This document shows, one piece after another, positions 1 to 12,212 of a stretch of 64,000 nt of DNA (the stretch's first letter is position 1; each line of letters starts with the position of its first letter). The stretch spans positions 186,001 to 250,000 of the forward strand of contig JAMYHL010000006.1 in the NCBI GenBank assembly GCA_025531455.1, written 5' to 3'. The notes beneath the pieces were generated by a model, which was not told the DNA's origin, did no database searches, and saw nothing but the letters and a program-made list of their open reading frames with translations. The stretch is from Apiotrichum sp. Y4204. Taxonomy: Eukaryota > Basidiomycota > Tremellomycetes > Trichosporonales > Trichosporonaceae. Position numbers and translations under genes: made by a program.

Positions 1-1370
1 TGCTGCAGATGGAGATTAGCCTTGGGCGGCGGTGGAGGTGGAGGCGGAACGGATCCGGAGTCCTGGGAGCCAGGTCCAGACCCAGGCGCCGAAGCCGGTG
101 CTGAGCCTTCCGCCGAGCCTGGTACTGAGCCTAGTGCTGGGGGTGGGGAAACGGATGGAGGGGCAGAGGGCGCGGACGAGGGAAGGGCGGAGGCGGAAAC
201 CGAAGGCATGGCGGAGGGCAGTTCAGAGTTCACTGCGGAGGACATGTCGACGTCGCCAGAAGCGCCAGAGGCCGGCGCGTCTGCGGACAGGGCTTCGGCG
301 TCGAGAGCCTCCGCACCAGCCACATCTGAAATCTCGGGCTTGACATCCTCAACTGGGGGTGTGGGTGTGGGGAGCGCTTCGATCGAGGCGATAGCGCCTT
401 CAGCGAGAGCACCTTCAGCGAGAGCATCTTCAGCGACAGCACCTTCAGCGACAGCGCCCTCAGCGAGAGCGCCCTCACCAGACTGTATCGCCGCAAGATC
501 GATATCCAGCCCTTTGGCGAGCGCGTCCAGGTCTGGCTTGACGTCCTCATCTATTGGCGGGGACACTGATGGCTGGGGAATAGCGGGCGAAGCAGCAGCC
601 GAGAACTCGGGGCTGATGTGTGTGGCCTGGAGCTGCTCGACGAACTCGGCGGGCACGTCTATCGTCTCACCCATGAGTGACATGTCGAATCCGCCGGGTG
701 CTGCGGGTCTTGCGCCGTCCGCCTCGGGGTCGACGAGCGGCGGCGTCGGGAGGAAGCCGAGGGGAAGCGCGCCGTACGCGTCGCCAAACTCGAATGCGAG
801 GGGCGGCACCTCGGGTACCGGCGGGGGCGGGGCTCCTGGGCGTTCCTACATGTCAGCGCTGAGAAGCGACATTGATCGAGTGGAGGCCAAGCAGTGTTCC
901 TTTGGTGGCAACAACGCAACGACCGACAGCGCGTCATTCCACAACCCGGGGACGCCGAACGCGCCCAGCTCCCTCTCCACATCTCCCCCCACCACAGATC
1001 TCCAACTCACCACATTACGCCCGATAACAACACTGAGCGTGCGGACATAATACGAAAAGCCCGTAATGTCGTCTCCAAACTGGAGCTTGTAGTATGCCGG
1101 TTTCGGTTCGGTCTTGGAGCTGTCGACGGGGAGGGCGGCAAGAGACGGCGCCGGGGGCTGCCACGGCCCCGACGCGGAGGGTATTGTTGGCGGAAGGGGC
1201 GGGCCTGCGCCTGGCGTCGACGGGCCAATGACGCTGCCGCCAGCGCTGGCGTTGGCGTGAGGAAACGGCGAGCCGAGCGCGTCAAAGTGCCCGCCGCCGG
1301 GGAGGGGCAGCGGCGTGCCCGCGCCGCCCGGTATCCCCGTCATGCCGGACATGGCGGACAGCCCCGCCAT
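1..1370 (-). CDS. FHA-domain protein, Fhl1/forkhead-associated type (partial, 3' end beyond window)
   Basis: Two visible exons, 1011-1370 and <1-845, joined over an intron at 846-1010 (donor GTGAGT, acceptor TAG, phase 0). The start at 1370 gives a Gly/Pro/Ala-rich N-terminus. Residues about 92-119 contain YYKLQFGDDITGF followed by YYVRTLSVVIGRN, the first strands of a forkhead-associated domain of the kind found in Fhl1/Fkh regulators, which bind phosphothreonine peptides in the nucleus. The expected later FHA signature (a Ser-Arg-Arg-His segment) is not reached: after VIGRN the reading frame runs at least 280 residues through Pro/Ala-rich sequence with about eight AEGA-type repeats (around 390-475). 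Either the FHA domain carries a huge insertion that closes beyond base 1, or it is incomplete. The forkhead DNA-binding domain, if present, lies outside. FHA call fairly sure; exact orthology (Fhl1) is inferred. Confidence 0.7.
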
Positions 1371-2169
1371 TCGAGGGGCGGCCAGCCTGCGGAAGAGGGG
1401 TCAGGCGCTGGCGCGGGCGCGGGATGTTGGCGCCGAGGCGGAGAGGGGGGAGAATGAGCGCGCCGCGGTGGGGAGTTCGAGATGGAGGGTTCCTGGCGCG
1501 CAGTTCTGATTGCTGGTTGTTTTGGATGCTGTTCGGCTGTGGTGATGCCGATGCGATGCGATGTGTGTGATATGCTGCGAGTGGGCGTTGGATGCTGTTG
1601 ATGTGTGGGATGTAGAGAGAGATGGATGGATGGATGTTGGGGCAACGCGAGGCGACGAGGAGGAGGAGGGTGGTGAATTCCTGAAGATCAAAGCCAATAA
1701 TGGCTGGCTGGTGGGGAAAGGAGCCGGAAGGGAAGCAAGCAGCACGGCACAAAGTCAACAGTCGATATTTGCAGGGCCCCAGGACATGACGACGTTTTCT
1801 AATTGAGCAAAGGGAGGCAATGAAAATATTTGCATCGGAAAAATCTGCATCAAGCTGCATCAAGCTGCATTCAATGCAGTCGAGCTTCAAGTCTAGACTC
1901 GACAAACGTGCAACCCATGAGGACACCATGCAGCGTGCCTCGGTAAAGTCATTTCCGAGATCAAGGATCAATGTCCCTGCACAAACAAAGTGGAGATCGA
2001 GGTGGTGGAGAACAGTTATTGATTTTGTAGAGCGCCGATCCCACAACTCACAGCTCTCAGTTTGCTCACACCATGACATGTACAGTAGTAATATCATCTT
2101 CTGAGCGTGGAGCCTGGCTCCCTATGCTACTTGCTACAATGTGTCTCTACATGCTCTACATGGACTGCT
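1371..2169. other. Intergenic: upstream of the FHA gene, downstream of the RTC4-like gene
   Basis: About 0.8 kb holding the leader and promoter of the minus-strand FHA gene and the 3' flank of the RTC4-like gene. A short direct repeat (GCATCAAGCT twice) lies near 1850-1875. No gene is supported. Confidence 0.5.
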
Positions 2170-4483
2170 CTACACGCCCCTATCGTACTTGTCAAACTGT
2201 GCCAGCGCCTCGCCCGTAAAGCCGTCGTCCCATGGCTCGCCATACGCGGATGACTTTGACTCGTAGCGCGAAAACGGCTTGGCCTTGGGAGTGGCCCCGC
2301 CATCGTCCGTACCGCGCCTCGACCGGTCGAGTAGTGTCGTAATTGGCGCCGGGCGTTTCTCACCCTGCGTGCTGATAGTCGCAACGGCCTCTATCCAGAA
2401 TCCGTCATCGTCGTCACCGCCGTACTCGCTCGCATCCCGTGAGCCGCCATCGCTGCTGCTTGCAATTTCCACGGGATCATCGGCATTCCGCCCCACCTTG
2501 CGAGCTGCTGCTGCGGCCGCACGGCGGTCACGCTTCGCCTTGTCCTTTGCATGGTCGAGAAGGACACGCTGGCGCTTCTCCTCCACCCGCTCCTCGGCCT
2601 CGATCTTGGCCATCACACGCTCGCCATACACGCTGTCCGGGCGGAACTGCCATTGGCCATACTCTGCACTTCGCTTCCGCAGGTCTAGCGCCTCGCTCCT
2701 CGCCGCGTTCCACGCCGAGCCGGTACACTTCGTGCTCGTCCATCCGTTGTCCTCCATGATGAGTAGAGTGACCGCCTCGGGAATCAGCACCAGAACGAGA
2801 AAGTCGGAAGGCGCGAGCGGGTGAATGGTCGGACTGGACAGAACGGGCAGGAGGCCCCATTGCATGAGTTGATAGAAATGGTGCGTGATAATCTCCTTCC
2901 CGAGGGGCCCGTAGCTAAGCGGTCAGAAGAAGCGAAAAGCCTCGGATCACATCCACTCACTATCCTGGGGTCGCCATTTCCTGTGCCCCGCTCTGTGCCG
3001 CAAGGCCGCGCCACGCGACGTTGCCTTTCCGCCTGATCTGCTTGGCGAAGAAACGGAAGAATTTGGAGAGATCGGGTTCCTCGGTGACACGGCGAAGGCG
3101 GGTGCGCACAAAACCCCTCTCCAAGCGGTCCTCGAGTTGTTCAAAGTTGATCTTCTTCGGAAAGTTGCTCCGCCACCCAAGCGGCAGAATCTCCGACTCT
3201 GCGACATGTAGTGCGCAAAACTGATCGACCAGGAGAAGGTCCGGACGCGTTACCTGGACTTTGGCGCGCAATGCTGTGAGGTCTACAGAAGGATGCTTCG
3301 GGAGCGGCTGATTACAGTGCCGGCAGCGGTCGCCGGGGTTGGAGAATGGTGCTGAACGTTAGCTGGGGGAACGGTGGAGATCTCACCGAGGTAATCTCTC
3401 TCGTCCCTCTCCCGTCTCGACAGCGGACTTGGGACCACGGGGCTCAGCGTGATTGACCTGCTGGTGAGTTCGTGGCACGCCGACTACAACTCACATTAGA
3501 TCGCTCGCTTTCGGAGTGTCGCATATGATAGACGAGAGAAGGCGGCTGTCCTCACATTGTGTGACGGGCTTGACGTCCGTTTTCGGGGCCCGCGCAAAGA
3601 AAGCTTTTGCCTCGTTGACGACAGCATCGTGCTCCGCTTGCTGCCGATTACGCTCCTGCGCTTCGAGCTCATCCACCTCCTCGTCCTCTATCCGCTTCCG
3701 GCGCATCTCCTCTTCGAGGCGGGCCGCCTCAAATGGGTCAATAAGCTGATTGAGCGGTATTTTCGAGTAGTCGCCTGACGGGAGCTTGGCAAAGGCTTCG
3801 TCCCGCTGGCGAGCCCTTGCCGAGGTCTCAAACTCCTCGGCGCTGTAAGCCGACTGAGACTTCTTCTTGAACACAGGTATCTTCTTGCGCGGCTCCCCCC
3901 ATAACGGTTTCTTGTCGGGACTGGTTGAGGAATCGAGAGTGAGACTTGCTGTAGACCTAGGCAGGTTCTGGCCCCTTGACCAGCTCTTCGTGGGAGATAT
4001 GGGTTCGCTTTTGAACGATACAGTCGGATATCGCCGTGATGCGCCTCCTGATTTTGCCCGGTCCTTGATTCCAAAACGGCTCGGATTCGGGGTCGCCTCC
4101 GAGTCCGAGCCCGACGAGTAGAAATACGGCTTCTTGCTCGGACCCTTGCCTTCCCTCTTCCCAGTATCTGGAGACCGCACGCGCGGCTTCTTGAGCTGCG
4201 CACCCGCGTCGACATCCATAATGTTGCGGAGTATGGGCCGCGACCCAGACCCAGAGGTGGATTTCGAGGAGGAGGAGGAGACTGCGTTTCTTGAATTTCC
4301 TACGTTTCCTTCGTTTCCTGCGTTTCTTGCGTGTCTTGCCGGCTCACTCGGTTGGCCCCGCTTCGTCCGCCCGGCGAGATGGGAGGAAGGTACCATGCCC
4401 CGCTTGGTGGTGTGTGTTGGGGACCACGCGCGTGCGCGGTTATGCCGCGGTGGGGAGGGCGAGTGCACGGCGTGTTCCTCCAT
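2170..4483 (-). CDS. RTC4: RTC4-like domain protein
   Basis: Four exons: 3495-4483, 3387-3460, 2961-3351 and 2170-2914, separated by introns of 34, 35 and 46 nt with GTGAGT/GTGAGA donors. The model is 732 residues and in frame throughout. The first 330 residues are disordered, Ser/Lys/Arg-rich and likely nuclear (KKPRVRSP, KKKIPVFKKK-like patches). The RTC4-like domain follows: DRCRHCNQPLP at about residue 363, then DQFCALHVAESEILPLGW, then a YGPLGKEII motif after the third splice, ending in LIPEAVTLLIMEDN. The C-terminus is charged, with an acidic Asp run. In yeast Rtc4 is a nuclear protein linked genetically to telomere capping; molecular activity is unknown. The start at 4483 is preferred over an upstream in-frame ATG because the extra 68 residues look like leader. 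Transcribed divergently from the METTL26-like gene. Confidence 0.85.
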
Positions 4484-5620
4484 CGTGGGGTTGATGATGG
4501 AGTTGCGGGAGATGTGCCGAGAGATGGAGAGAGATGGTGGTGATGAAAACAGGCGATTTGTTGTTGTTGTTGATCTGAAGTGGCCATCACACGGGCAGAC
4601 AAGTACCAGAGGCCTGTCCGAGGACCCCAGGTTGTATGCATCTTCCCTCCACTGGCCACCGTAGTACAGGTACGGGAAACGCGTCAAAACGCGTCACCTC
4701 CAGTCAGCAGCGGGAGCAAAAGAAGGACATTCTACCACCGTAGGCTCGGTCGCGTCTACGATGCTGGTGTTGGGCTACGAAGCATCTTGCAGTCCGTCGA
4801 TCAGGCAAAGCCAACTTGTAACGCACCTGCAGATCAGACGAGCTAATATGGGCGATATAGGGCTAGGCAGATCACTGATCAGCGTCCTTAGCGTCCTATG
4901 GCCCCCATAGCCAAGATTGCGCAGCCCATCCCGCCATAGGCTAGCAGGTCGTGTGGGCCTCTACACCTCTGAGGGTCCGGGGATCTGGGTACATGGGAGG
5001 ACGATTCTGATATTTTGATCGAATGATCGTCGCAGACATGCGCTGATGGTGCAGATGGTGCGGATCATGCTTAGTAGCTCGCTAGCTCGTCCACTGGGGA
5101 TTGATCGTCGTACACACGTGTGGCATCACCGCGGGGGCGGCCCGGCCGTGCAGCTCGCGCAGTTCCAGGCCTCCAGGGCCTCGAAGCCTCGAGGCCTCGA
5201 GGACCGTGGCGTCGAGGACCGTGGCGCGCGGCGCACGCCGTGCGCAATGATAATACCAAATACTCTACAAGTCATGCACGCATGTGCTTGAGAGCTTGAG
5301 ATACTTTGGAATCTCTCCATCTGGGATACACGATACATTGCCCAAGCTCATGCTCTTGCGCTCTTGTGCATGTTGTGCATGAACATGAACACCGAGCTTG
5401 TATTCTGTGGTGACCCAGAACTATGAATGTCAAGGATCTCCGAGCTCCGAACCCCTTTTGGTGCTCTGAGTGATGACCGGCGCGACTGGCGGTTACGTCA
5501 ACATGAACATCCGGTCATCCGGGTTATCAGCGCCTTCAAAAGTCATGTCTGCCCACTCGAGTGAGCGCAACTCTTCACAATAGCAATTCAGCAACCACAT
5601 CCTCCGAGCCCGTATCCGCA
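4484..5620. other. Divergent intergenic region (RTC4-like / METTL26-like)
   Basis: About 1.1 kb between two divergently transcribed genes, so it should hold both promoters. A CAA-type trinucleotide run lies at about 4555-4575 in the RTC4 leader. A GC-rich block at 5170-5226 has GAGGACCGTGGCG twice and TCGAGGCC-like near-palindromes. No tRNA or coding gene seen. Confidence 0.5.
5170..5226. repeat. Short GC-rich direct/inverted repeat block
   Basis: The unit GAGGACCGTGGCG occurs twice, 16 bases apart, preceded by CCTCGA/TCGAGG palindromic units. It lies between two divergent promoters. Function unknown. Confidence 0.5.
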
Positions 5621-6728
5621 ATGGCATACGCGAGCGTAATCTCCCAGCCTGGTAGGTTCCTCCTAGGTTTATCCCACCCGCGCCTCTGACCACAGGCTCG
5701 GCGGCGCGCAACGCCGCTCCGGTGCTCGACGCCCTCGCGCCCCTCGTCGATAACAGCAGACGCGTGCTCGAGCTCGCGAGCTTTCCGTACGAGCATATCC
5801 GGCACTATGCCCAGCGGTGGCCGGAGGTGGTGTTTGATGGGACGGTGCGGGACGGCGGGGAGATGGAGTGAGTTTTTGGGCGAGGGGGGAGCGAGGGAGA
5901 GCGAGATGGAGGCCATGTGTTGAGCCTCCTGCCGTCTTTGACATCTGTGACACCTCCTCCCTTCCTTGACAGTCCTCGAGCGACTGAGAACTAACCGCAG
6001 ATCAACTCGGACCGACAACCTCCCCCCCAATGTCGGCGCGCCGGTACAGCTTGACATTGCCGTAGACGCGGACTGGACGGCCTTGAGGTCGCGGACAACG
6101 AAGCCCTACGATGGGGTTATCATGAGTGCGTATCGTGGCTCTTCTGATATCCATGTCCAGATTTGCGCGTCTCTCTTCCATCTCTCACACCCCGCGCTTG
6201 CACTTCGAATACTCAATGGTCCCCTGTTGTCTGTTCGAGCTCCTGGGAGCTGGGCGGCGTCACCACTCGTGTGGTGTAATGTATTGCCCCTCCTCCTCCG
6301 GCTCTCTTCCTCTCCTCCAAACGCTGACGACCAGTCAATCTCGTCCACTGCACACCAGAGGGCCTTCCAGAGCACGTCTTCCGCAGCCTCTCCCCCAAAA
6401 CATTCGGGGGCCGTACGCTCCTTGCCAAGCGCGGCTGGATCGCGGCGTACGGCGCCTATCTCAACGACGACGGGACGTTCCGCTCGCCAGGCGACGAAAA
6501 GGTGAGTCGAGAGAGAGGGAGCCGAGCATATATTTTACTGTATGTCTGACAACCCAGTTCGACCAGGAATACATAAAGGGCGTGGACCCGTCGCTCGGCT
6601 TGCGGACACCAGTGTCTATCACGCGGATGGCGGAGAAATGGGGGTTTGTAGAGGAGGTGCGGCGCGATATGCCCAAAGGTAACCTGTGGATGGTGTGGCG
6701 CGCGGTGGATTCTGGCGACGGAGCGTGA
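5621..6728 (+). CDS. METTL26/DUF938 family methyltransferase-like protein
   Basis: Five exons: 5621-5651, 5696-5867, 6001-6125, 6335-6501, 6558-6728; 221 residues. The family has a Rossmann-type SAM-binding fold. Visible here: APVLDAL then RVLELAS with FPYEHIRHYAQRWPEVVF (motif I region), a YDGVIM strand leading into INLVHCTPEG across the third intron (the family's conserved strand plus His), and a C-terminal segment with the motifs RSPGDEKFDQEY, DPSLGLRT and MPKGNLWMVW, matching the DUF938 'ANP.WGVRD ... MPANNL' pattern. Substrate is not established for the family. The start is the first ATG of the only frame feeding exon 2. The introns of 133 and 209 nt are longer than most here. Confidence 0.88.
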
Positions 6729-7561
6729 ATGCATGAGAACTGTGGTCGCGCGGTCGCTGTCGTCGTCGATGATGATGGGGATGAGATGCGAAAGACAACA
6801 AAGGCCCCCCCTCCCCTTCTTCTTCGCAATAGGCATGACGCACATCGACGTCTCTTGCTGCGCATGCATGCGCCACTACGACCAAGTACAATGCATGGCG
6901 TGGATATGGCGTTTGCACGCGATGTTCGTTTACACTCGTTATGCTTCCGCTTGATTAAAAGGGGAGAGGATGCCGGAAGTGTGTGTGTGTGTGGTTTCGC
7001 ACGTTTATGAGTCCCCTAGCCCCCTCACCTTTTGCAACCCCCCGGAAGCGGCGGCGGCGGCGGCGAGGCGCGGCGATGAGCCAATCTGGCTGGTCGCAGA
7101 CATCAGACACCACCACAGAGCCAATATCCCATTCCACATCCCAGCTGCTAGGTAGCTGCTGCACACACTTCCATCCATCCCATCAAACACTTTCTTTCAC
7201 CACCACCACCACCACTCCTCATCACCACCACACTCGATACATCAACGTTTCTCCTCTCTTCTCCGCTCTCGCTCCGTCTTCACGGCACGACATCCTTACA
7301 CTGTATCAACTACTCATCACAGCAACACCGCATCACCCAGCAGCACTTCACAACACACACAACAGCCGCGGCATCCGCATCCGCTTCCGCATCTGCATCA
7401 ATATCCCCGTGTGCCTCCTCACATCCACCCCTCTCCACACGGCACACACACCCATCCCTGCCCAGCCTGCCGAGACCCATTGGTAGACTCCCATCCGCTC
7501 CCAAGCTCTCCATCACCGTTCTGTCCACCGAGCATCGTCTCGGTTTCATCCTTACAATCTC
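6729..7561. other. Intergenic: 3' flank of METTL26-like gene and leader of cyclin gene
   Basis: About 0.83 kb. A GCG repeat sits at 7048-7065. From about 7160 to 7560 the plus strand is strongly C/A- and pyrimidine-rich, typical of the leaders in this window. No gene seen. Confidence 0.5.
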
Positions 7562-8974
7562 ATGGCAGTAGCTCCCGACCAGGTGCCGGGGCCCAGCCGG
7601 CCGGATGCGGTAATTGCTCCGCAGGCCACCACCGCGATCCACAGCAACGGCGGCGAGGGGGACGCGGGGCCGAGCCGGCGCCGCTCACGGGCAGACACCG
7701 ACGAACACGCCAGCAGCAGTAACACGCCGCGGCGGGCCACCTCGCCGCAGGCCGCGCTATCCCGACACGCATCGCCGGTCCGCGAGTCGACGCCACACCT
7801 CGACCTTGCAAACTACTCGACACCGACCTTATTGCGCATGCTCGCGAGTCTGCTGCAGCAAATTGCATCCGCGAATGACCAGCTACGGGCGGAACAGGAC
7901 GAGGAAGCAGCAGCAGGAGGACAGGAGGTCATGCAGCAGGACACACCGCCCGCCGATTGTGCGAGCGCCACCGGCAGTACGCGTTCGTCCCTCACCCACC
8001 CGTCGCCGACGACCGAGCTGTTCCACAACGACCCGCCGCAGCACGATCTCGCCGCCGGCGACCACCTCTTCACCGCCTCCAAGATATCCCTCTCCCATCC
8101 GTCGTCGATACTCTCCTTTCACGCCCGCCACGTCCCGTCCATCTCCATAGAGGCATACCTCCTCCGCATCCTCAAGTACTGCCCGACTACCAACGAGGTG
8201 TTTCTCGGCCTGCTCGTCTATTTTGACCGCATGAGCAAGCTGGGCACCCCGGCAGGAGTGGGCGGGACAAAGGCGGCCGTCGGGCCGCGCGGCTTCGCGA
8301 TCGACTCGTACAATGTGCATCGGCTGATCATTGCGGGCGTCACGGTGGCGAGCAAGTTTTTCTCTGGTGTGTAATGATGGGCCGGTGGCGGGCAGCGCTC
8401 TCTCTCTCTCTTCCTCTCCCCCTCTGACATTCCAGACGTGTTCTACACCAACTCGCGATACGCAAAGGTCGGAGGCTTGCCGCCCAACGAGTTGAACCAG
8501 CTGGAGCTGCAGTTCCTGCTGCTCAACAACTTCACGCTCATGATCCCGCCCGAGGAGATGCAAAAGTACGGCGACCGGCTGCTATCGTACTGGCAGTCGC
8601 GGGAGCAGGACGTGCTCACCGACATTCCGGAGGGGAAGCAGAGACGTGAGGTGCGCGAACGCGACGCACGTGGGACCGCCGCCGAGTCTCGGCAGCCCTC
8701 GAACCCCGCCACTCCGGCAGGAAGCGCACATGCGACTCAATCCTCATCGACCACTCCCCACGCTTCACACGCACACGGCACACCGGTCGCGCAGGCCTCG
8801 GCCACTGCGCCCGCCACGCCGACCGCTTCGTCGGCGCCCCTCGCCCGCTCCGCTTCTCTCCCGCGGCATCCGACCGAGACTTCGGGATGGCGCGACCGCG
8901 AGCGCCCGGCCGTCGCGTTTGCGCATTCGAGCAACGGCATCGCACAGGCAGCGCCGGTCGCGTCGGGATTCTAG
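7562..8974 (+). CDS. Pho80/PCL-type cyclin
   Basis: Two exons, 7562-8366 and 8436-8974 (69-nt intron, donor GTGTGT, acceptor CCAG), 447 residues. Residues about 180-330 form a Pho80-like cyclin box: SIEAYLLRILKYCPTTNEVF, LLVYFDRMSKL, then FAIDSYNVHRLIIAGVTVAS-KFFSDVFYTNSRYAKVGGL across the splice, ending LELQFLLLNNFTLMIP. These are hallmarks of cyclins that partner a Pho85/CDK5-type kinase in nutrient (phosphate) and cell-cycle signalling. The flanks are low-complexity: an N-terminal Ser/Pro/Arg region and a C-terminal Ser/Thr/Ala tail. The yeast paralogue it corresponds to (Pho80 versus a Pcl) cannot be decided from sequence alone. Confidence 0.9.
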
Positions 8975-11900
8975 ATTTGGGGCTGGGTGGAATTGGACGG
9001 GATGGAAGCGAGGTGTGCTTGACGGGTTGTGTATCAGTGGGACAGGGCGTCGGGGCATCAGCGACGGCAGCCGCATATCGATTATATTGATCTCGCCGAT
9101 ATCTTTCTCGTCGCCGGCGGCGACTTTCGCTTCCTCCCTCTTCCTGCAGCTTCCTCTCATCTCTCACGGCTGGGATCATGCCCGCCGGTAGATTGTGCAG
9201 TACAGTAGACATTTGACAGTGGACTTGTCACGGGCATCCAGACTGATGCATCTTACGTTTATACCTGGGCTGGTGATGATGTGTCGGTGTATTCCAAGCT
9301 GGGGAGATGGGAGGTGCCAATCGTGGACCCGCGCGGTCGCGGTCTTGGCAGCCAGGACTGGAGCCCTCCCGAACGCCCAAAGGCCCGAAGACCCGAAGAC
9401 CTGAAGGCCGTAGGGCAGCTCGGATGATAATCTGCGCAGCCACAGCCCACAGATAATCCCAGATAATCCAAGATATCTCATGGCGCCTATCTCTTATCTG
9501 TCGGTTCCGCGGTTCCGAACCCACAGGACCGGGGGCCTGGAGGCTGGCGCTTGGTCTTTCCTTGTTACTTATCAGTAACACTTTTCCTCCCGTACCAACT
9601 CGACTGCACTCCTTTCCAGAGCTTCGGGTCGGATACATCTCTCCGCCGTCTGCCAGTCTGCAGGACGAGATGGGGTGATCCGCAGTAGCGATTTCCGTCT
9701 CAATCCTCATTCTCAGCCCTCAGTCCCCAATCCCCCATCCTCGAGCACCACACATACCGCACCACGCACAATCTTGATGAACCATTACTTGCGTCGTTGA
9801 ATTCACTATCAGGGCGGCGGGATCTCGGACAACTCTAATATAGTATCGTCGACCGAGATCTCCAAAGCCGGACCAGGAACGACCCTGGGTAAATGGGACT
9901 CAGACTCGGGACTGAAGGATTCGGAGATGGCATGCCAATTTCGTTGGATATTAAGAACATTCCGACATGTTCATTCGTCCCCTTTTGGCTCCTCGATTAC
10001 GGGCGATGCAGAATAATAAGAATAAAATGTTACCGGCGAGCGTGGTGGATATCTGGCGGGTATCGCCTCGGTCTCGCGATTCTGGCTGATAAGGTTCACT
10101 AGATCATCCTCGCGGGGGTCAGGTATGTTCAATACAAATATCAGTCAGTTGGGAATCCAGAGCTGTGGGTATGGTAGATTGGGAGGTTCTTGGAACTCGC
10201 AGCTCTTCGAGGCGAATGGGCAATGTGGAAAAGAAACGATCAGAGAAAAAGCCGCAGAAAAAGAAATCAACAAAATTCCAACCTGGACCCACTGTGCACT
10301 GGATGCACTTCCACCCACTGGCCAGTGGACCCACTGGGCATCCACAGCAAAGCAAAAAACAGGCAGCCGGCGACATGCATAATAAAAAACGCTCAGTACA
10401 GTACGCATACTAGCCGCCGGAGTCACTGGTCACGGGGTCACGAGCTCGGGCCTTTGGGCGACGCGTTTGCTGTTGCCGTTACCGTCTCAGTTGCAGACGA
10501 TAACCACTGTCTTGTCTCTCAACGACAGCGACAAAGTCTGTGCGTGCAGAGTCGTGTCCAAGATCCGGCAGGATAATACAGATACCGATACACCATTCGT
10601 CCTCTACGGCCTACGGCCGGCGTACCTGGTTCATAGTACCATAGTCCAGCGCCTCAGTCACGACCAGTCACGGTGCTGGAGCCACAACGGTCCGCTCCCC
10701 CACTCTCCACTGCAGTCACATCCTCGCACCCGCACCTACACGCCCGCCAAGCCCGGGCCAAAGTAACAGTCGCAATTGGCGCCGTTACAATTTTCCAGCT
10801 TCCACATCCGCAGTCGGCGCGGGCTCGCGTCGCCGACCGCGAAACTTCGAGAACAGGCCCAGACAAGTATAACCATCATGGCCGTCCCCGAGGCCCCAAG
10901 CAGGTCCTACCCTGCCGCTGCCGGGACCGAAACCCGAAACAGCCGGCGTCTCTCTCCTGCAGGGGAAATGTCGGTGTTGCTTGGATTCTTTCACTTCCGC
11001 TTCCTCCTTGTTTCGAACCTCAGTTGGCGGATTGAGGATTGGCTAACATCATGGTTTGGAGACCCACTTTCTTTCGGGCCCTGGGAGTGGAGGCCCGGTG
11101 AGAGTCCGGGGACCCGCTACAATGCTGGCCACTAACAAACAGAGTTTGCGGTGGACGCTACGGCCAGGAGTGCGAAGAATGAAGTGGAGTGGAGTGGACG
11201 AATGCGGATTGCGTGCGCTCTTCCACTGCTGCGCTGCGGCTAGCTGCCGCCACAGGACGCTAGCGGCTAGCACTCTCTTTGCACCGTGTCCCAAGTACCT
11301 GCTTCGTCGTAATCAGGCCATCAGGTCCAGTCGAGCACAGATCGCGACTAGTCATTATCGTCTTAGCTTCATTGTCAAGCCGTGTCCTCTTCGCATTGCG
11401 TGATTGCAATTACAACGGACATGAGCATGAGCATATGCGCATCCGCATCCTATATGTGAGGCTGTATGGCCTGAGTAAGGTTCAATCAACAGGAACACGA
11501 CAAGACTCTCCGATCTATCGGATGCCGGCGACTTTGTTGACGGCCGGCGATTTGTCGGCGACCATTGTCCTCACCGTCGTATACCCTAGACTGGTCGGAT
11601 GCGATTCCGCAATTCCGCTCTGTCCCTGGTTTCTTGCGGCTTGCGGTTTGCGGCCTGTGGGCTGCGGCAACAGCTGCCCCGCACTCTGCCTCCTGCCTCC
11701 TGAGTCATACGATGCCGAGGACATGATTGCATTTGGCCGTGCCTGCACATTATGACTGCGACAGGGAGTGAGGGGGGTGAGGGAGGTACACAAGAGGCCA
11801 AGAGGGTTTGTCCTATGTCCTCCCTGTCCTGGCTGCTCGCAATCTCTTGTCTGGTGCCTTGCCACACCCCGATGCTTGTGCGAGGTATGGTTGGCCAATG

Positions 11901-12153
11901 TCTCCGCGGCCGGCGCCCTCTTGCTCGCTCGATCACTCTGTATATCCTCATTCTCATCTATTTTCCCCCTCGCTCAGGAGATCAGGAGACCAGGACATGC
12001 AGGACAACAGGAGACCAGGAGGCCAGGGCAGAGGGCCGCGCCATGGCAAGGCTGGGCGGGGTTGGCGCGACGCCGCCGGCCGCCACCTGGAACCTGGCCC
12101 AAGATCAGACACACCAGCACAAGACATACCAAGGATATACGCCAGGACCTGCG

Positions 12154-12212
12154 CACTGGGCACTGGGCACTGGTCACTGGGCACCTGGGCACCTGGTGAC
12201 CTGATGACCTGG
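12154..12212. repeat. Degenerate short tandem repeat (CACTGGGCACTGG / CACCTGGG units)
   Basis: Successive CACTGGG, CACTGGT, CACTGGG, CACCTGGG, CACCTGG and GACCTGATG units in about 60 bases. Appears to be simple-sequence expansion in noncoding DNA. Confidence 0.6.

Noticed and set aside
22..1050. 343-codon plus-strand open frame over the FHA gene
   Set aside because: It is antisense to the FHA gene, composed of Gly/Ala/Ser repeats that mirror the AEGA repeats; high GC makes long antisense frames common here.
10878..11135. 85-codon plus-strand frame with good start context (ATCATGGCC) in the gene-poor gap
   Set aside because: Short, no homology-like features, and followed by unrelated sequence; kept only as a transcript to watch for.
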